From assembly GCA_023427085.1 (NCBI GenBank), contig JAEZBO010000162.1:1-17864 (forward strand): a stretch of DNA of 17,864 nucleotides, written 5' to 3'. Source of the DNA: Pseudomonadota bacterium. Its GTDB lineage: Bacteria; Pseudomonadota; Gammaproteobacteria; Burkholderiales; Burkholderiaceae_B. The translations under genes were made by a program, and so were the position numbers. Positions 15,603 to 17,864 of this stretch are shown in pieces. Below the pieces are notes generated by a model. The model had not been told where the DNA came from. It made no database searches and was given only the letters and a program-made list of their open reading frames with translations. Position 1 is the stretch's first letter. Each line of letters opens with the position of its first letter.

Positions 15603-15623
15603 TATAAATGAACTTAGTTTTCA
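15603..15623 (+). promoter_or_regulatory. AT-rich receptor control region with TATAAA and a weak Fur-box-like 15-mer
   Basis: The 192-base gap between mlaF and the receptor gene turns AT-rich at 15597-15645, in sharp contrast to the rest of the window. TATAAA lies at 15603-15608. It runs into TGAACTTAGTTTTCA (15609-15623), an interrupted palindrome with arms TGAA and TTCA. By my count this matches 9 of 14 scored positions of the 7-1-7 Fur consensus. Iron-responsive repression of a siderophore receptor is expected from the family. The match is weak and no -35 hexamer is clear. Confidence 0.35.
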
Positions 15624-15661
15624 TCCAGATACGAATTGATAAGACTTGGAGCCTCTTCAAC

Positions 15662-15667
15662 GAGGAG
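15662..15667 (+). promoter_or_regulatory. Ribosome binding site of the TonB-dependent receptor
   Basis: GAGGAG lies 4 bases before the ATG at 15672. It supports this start over an ATG twelve codons upstream (15636), which has no such site and would put polar sequence ahead of the signal peptide. Confidence 0.7.
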
Positions 15668-15671
15668 CACC

Positions 15672-17804
15672 ATGGCAAATCGATTCGCCCCGCGTCGCGC
15701 CCGCCGCGCCGCCGGCCTGGTCCTGGCGGCAGTGGCCGCGACGGTTCACGCCGAGCAGGCCCCGCCGCCCGCCACGCCGCCGGTCCCGGCTGACACCCCG
15801 GCGGCGCAAAGCTTTCCGGCACTGGAAGTCCTGGGGACGCAGTACGACCCCGACGAGGTGCGTCCCATCAGCGTGACGACCGCGACCAAGACCTCCCTGC
15901 CCCTGCGGGACATCCCGCAGACCGTCGACACCATCGAGGTCAACAAGTACAAGAGCTACGGCATCAACGACCTGTCGATCATGCTCGACGGCGTGCCGGG
16001 CGTGGATACCAGCTATGACATGCGTGGCGAGGGCGTGATGATCCGCGGTTTCGACGCCAGCCTGGGCGATATCTACCGCGACGGCGTGCGCGAGAGCGGC
16101 CAGGTGCGCCGCAGCACCGCCAACGTCGAACGGATCGAGATCCTCAAAGGTCCGGCCTCGGTGCTGTACGGCCGCGGCGCGGGCGGCGGCATCATCAACA
16201 TGATCAGCCGGCAGGCCCGTTTCGACGCCAGAAGCAGCGTGACGCTGCGCGGCGGCTCGTGGGACACCGTCGGCGGCATGATCGACATCAACCGGGTGCT
16301 CAACGAGCACGTGGTGGTGCGCCTGACGGCCGACCGCGAGCAGGCTCACAGTTTCCGCAGCGGCATCCGCAGCCGCAATGAGATGGTCTCGCCCAGCATC
16401 CTGATCGATACGCGCACCGGGTGGCGCTGGCTGGGGCAGTACACCTATGACGACGTCTGGCGGGTGCCCGATCGCGGCCCGGGCTACAGCCAGTTGCCGG
16501 CGGGCGTGTCGATACGCCAGGGTTTTGCCGCGCCCGGCGATTACGTCCAGGACCGGCTGCGCGTGTTGCGTTCCGATCTGTCCTACGATGTCAGCCAGCT
16601 CTGGAAGCTGCGCTGGATCGCCAGCAAGCGCGAGGCCAGCCAGGACTTCGCGCATTACTACGCCGGCACCTACCTGCCGGCCAGCGGCACGATCCGGCCC
16701 AACTATGCCTGGCAGCAGACCCAGAACACCACGCTATCGAACACGCTGGACCTGACCGGCAAGTTCGCCACCGGCGGCATCCAGCACGATCTGCTGGTCG
16801 GTCTCGAGCTGAGCCAGGAAGAGCGCGTGCCGCGGCTGGCCACCGTGCGCGGCATCACCTTCAATTACGATCCCCGCCAGCCCATCGCGTGGCCCGCGAC
16901 GCGGCCCGCGCACGGCAACCCGACCCAGAACAACCATCATCGCGGCAGCACTCGCGCGCTGTACCTGCAGGACCTGGTCAGCCTGACCGAACAATGGAAG
17001 GTGCTGCTGGGGGCGCGTTACGACGACTACACGTTCGAGAGCTCCAATCGCATCAATGGCCTGTCGCGCAAGACCGAAGGCACGGGCTTCAGCCCGCGCA
17101 TCGGCCTGATCTGGCAGCCGGTGAACGAACACAGTCTGTACACCTCATGGAGCCGCAGCTACGCGCCCTATGGCGGGCGCGGCATGCTCAGCGTGACCAC
17201 CACCGAAGGCGCGATCCTCGACCAGGACCCGCAGTACTCGCGCCAGACCGAGGTCGGCATCAAGAGCGAGTGGCTCGACGGCGCCCTGTCCACGCAACTG
17301 GCGGTCTATCAACTCGAGCACTACAACATCCGCTACCGTCCCGATCCCGACAACGATCCGTTCACGTGGGCCGTGCGCGGCAAGGAGCGCTCGCGTGGCG
17401 TCGAGCTCAGCGTGGCCGGCTGGCTGGCCAATGCCTGGTATGTGCGCGGCGGCGTGTCCGCCATGAGCGCCAAGGTGGTCGAGGACGCGCAGACGCCCGC
17501 CAACGTCGGCAGGCACCTGGGCGGCAGCGGGCAGCGCAATGGCAATCTGTTCCTGCGTTACGCGCCGCCGGGCTACTGGTATGGCGAGGTCGGCGTGACC
17601 TACGTCGGCGCCCGTCATGCCAATACCGCGCTGCCCAGCACGCGGCCTGGCTATACCCGCTGGGATGCGCTGCTGGGCTGGCGCCGCGACGGCCTGACCG
17701 TGACGGCGGCGGTGTCCAATCTGTTCGACACCGAGTACTGGCGTTCGGATGCGATGCCCGGCGCGCCGCGCCGCGTGCTGGTCAGCGCGAACTACCAGTT
17801 CTGA
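15672..17804 (+). CDS. TonB-dependent siderophore receptor (outer membrane), ligand unknown
   Basis: This outer-membrane receptor imports ferric siderophores using TonB-ExbBD energy. The 710-residue product has a signal peptide with basic N-region (RRARR) and likely cleavage after A27 (VHA|EQ). A Pro/Ala linker follows, then a possible TonB box around LEVLGT (51-56). The plug (about 64-185) shows SLPLRDIPQTVDTIE, IRGFDASLGDIYRDGVRE and IEILKGPASVLYGRGAGGG (155-173), the hallmark of TonB-siderophore receptors. The barrel ends NLFDTEYW ... VLVSANYQF with the terminal aromatic needed for outer-membrane insertion. Length fits the catecholate/Fiu-type group. Bordetella genomes carry many such receptors (bfr genes), and I cannot tell which this is. 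No siderophore synthesis, AraC regulator or ECF sigma gene lies beside it in the window. Confidence 0.93.
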   Translation: MANRFAPRRARRAAGLVLAAVAATVHAEQAPPPATPPVPADTPAAQSFPALEVLGTQYDPDEVRPISVTTATKTSLPLRDIPQTVDTIEVNKYKSYGINDLSIMLDGVPGVDTSYDMRGEGVMIRGFDASLGDIYRDGVRESGQVRRSTANVERIEILKGPASVLYGRGAGGGIINMISRQARFDARSSVTLRGGSWDTVGGMIDINRVLNEHVVVRLTADREQAHSFRSGIRSRNEMVSPSILIDTRTGWRWLGQYTYDDVWRVPDRGPGYSQLPAGVSIRQGFAAPGDYVQDRLRVLRSDLSYDVSQLWKLRWIASKREASQDFAHYYAGTYLPASGTIRPNYAWQQTQNTTLSNTLDLTGKFATGGIQHDLLVGLELSQEERVPRLATVRGITFNYDPRQPIAWPATRPAHGNPTQNNHHRGSTRALYLQDLVSLTEQWKVLLGARYDDYTFESSNRINGLSRKTEGTGFSPRIGLIWQPVNEHSLYTSWSRSYAPYGGRGMLSVTTTEGAILDQDPQYSRQTEVGIKSEWLDGALSTQLAVYQLEHYNIRYRPDPDNDPFTWAVRGKERSRGVELSVAGWLANAWYVRGGVSAMSAKVVEDAQTPANVGRHLGGSGQRNGNLFLRYAPPGYWYGEVGVTYVGARHANTALPSTRPGYTRWDALLGWRRDGLTVTAAVSNLFDTEYWRSDAMPGAPRRVLVSANYQF

Positions 17805-17807
17805 GGA

Positions 17808-17864
17808 CGGGCCGGCCCACTGCCTCGCGCCGCTGGCGGACCGGGCGCTGGCGGTGCCGGCCCG
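17808..17864 (+). repeat. Inverted repeat after the receptor gene, cut by the window end
   Basis: CGGGCCGGC (17808-17816) and GCCGGCCCG (17856-17864) are exact reverse complements on either side of 39 bases. The left arm starts 4 bases after the receptor stop codon. It could form a long-range terminator-like hairpin, but there is no visible T-run and the window ends inside the structure. Confidence 0.3.

Noticed and set aside
15636..15671. Longer N-terminus for the TonB-dependent receptor from the ATG at 15636
   Set aside because: It would add twelve polar residues ahead of a normal signal peptide and has no ribosome binding site, whereas GAGGAG precedes the ATG at 15672.

Overview
The window is about 17.9 kb of GC-rich chromosome. 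Gene order and protein sequences point to a betaproteobacterium of the Burkholderiales, most likely Bordetella or a close Alcaligenaceae relative. That assignment rests on recall of the arrangement mla - ABC pair - ibaG - murA - his - hinT - tatAB and on protein resemblance, not on a database search. I see no rRNA, tRNA, CRISPR array, insertion sequence or prophage gene. No stretch longer than 300 bases lacks a gene; the largest gaps are 15480-15671, 2887-3072 and 11518-11692.

Everything from 15479 down to 1 lies on the minus strand and reads as one tightly packed run of nineteen genes. In transcription order it starts with the Mla lipid-transport genes: mlaF, mlaE, mlaD, mlaA (vacJ) and mlaC. 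No mlaB is visible; a 175-base gap after mlaC instead holds a strong hairpin and a promoter-like TACAAT box. Next come an ABC-2 type ATPase and permease of unknown substrate, ibaG (BolA family) and murA (first committed step of peptidoglycan synthesis). A nearly complete histidine pathway follows: hisG, hisD, hisC, hisB, hisH, hisA, hisF, hisI, hisE. The run ends with a HinT-type HIT protein, tatA and tatB, the last cut by the window edge. Many neighbours overlap by 1-4 bases (mlaF/mlaE, ABC ATPase/permease, ibaG/murA, murA/hisG), which suggests translational coupling.

The only plus-strand gene is a large TonB-dependent siderophore-type receptor (15672-17804). It diverges from mlaF across a 192-base region that is AT-rich on the receptor side, where a weak Fur-box-like sequence lies.

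Functionally, the left part makes histidine from PRPP and ATP and supplies two Tat translocase components. The middle and right parts serve the envelope: retrograde phospholipid transport, wall precursor synthesis, an unassigned ABC transporter and metal-siderophore uptake. HisG is the short form, which normally needs HisZ; hisZ is not in the window.

This is mainly a conserved housekeeping region. I found no convincing new multigene system. The better leads are the unassigned ABC pair between mla and ibaG-murA, the missing mlaB, the C10 tract and hairpin element between hisA and hisF, an extra segment in HisH, the Ala/Pro tail of MlaD, and the possible iron control of the orphan receptor.
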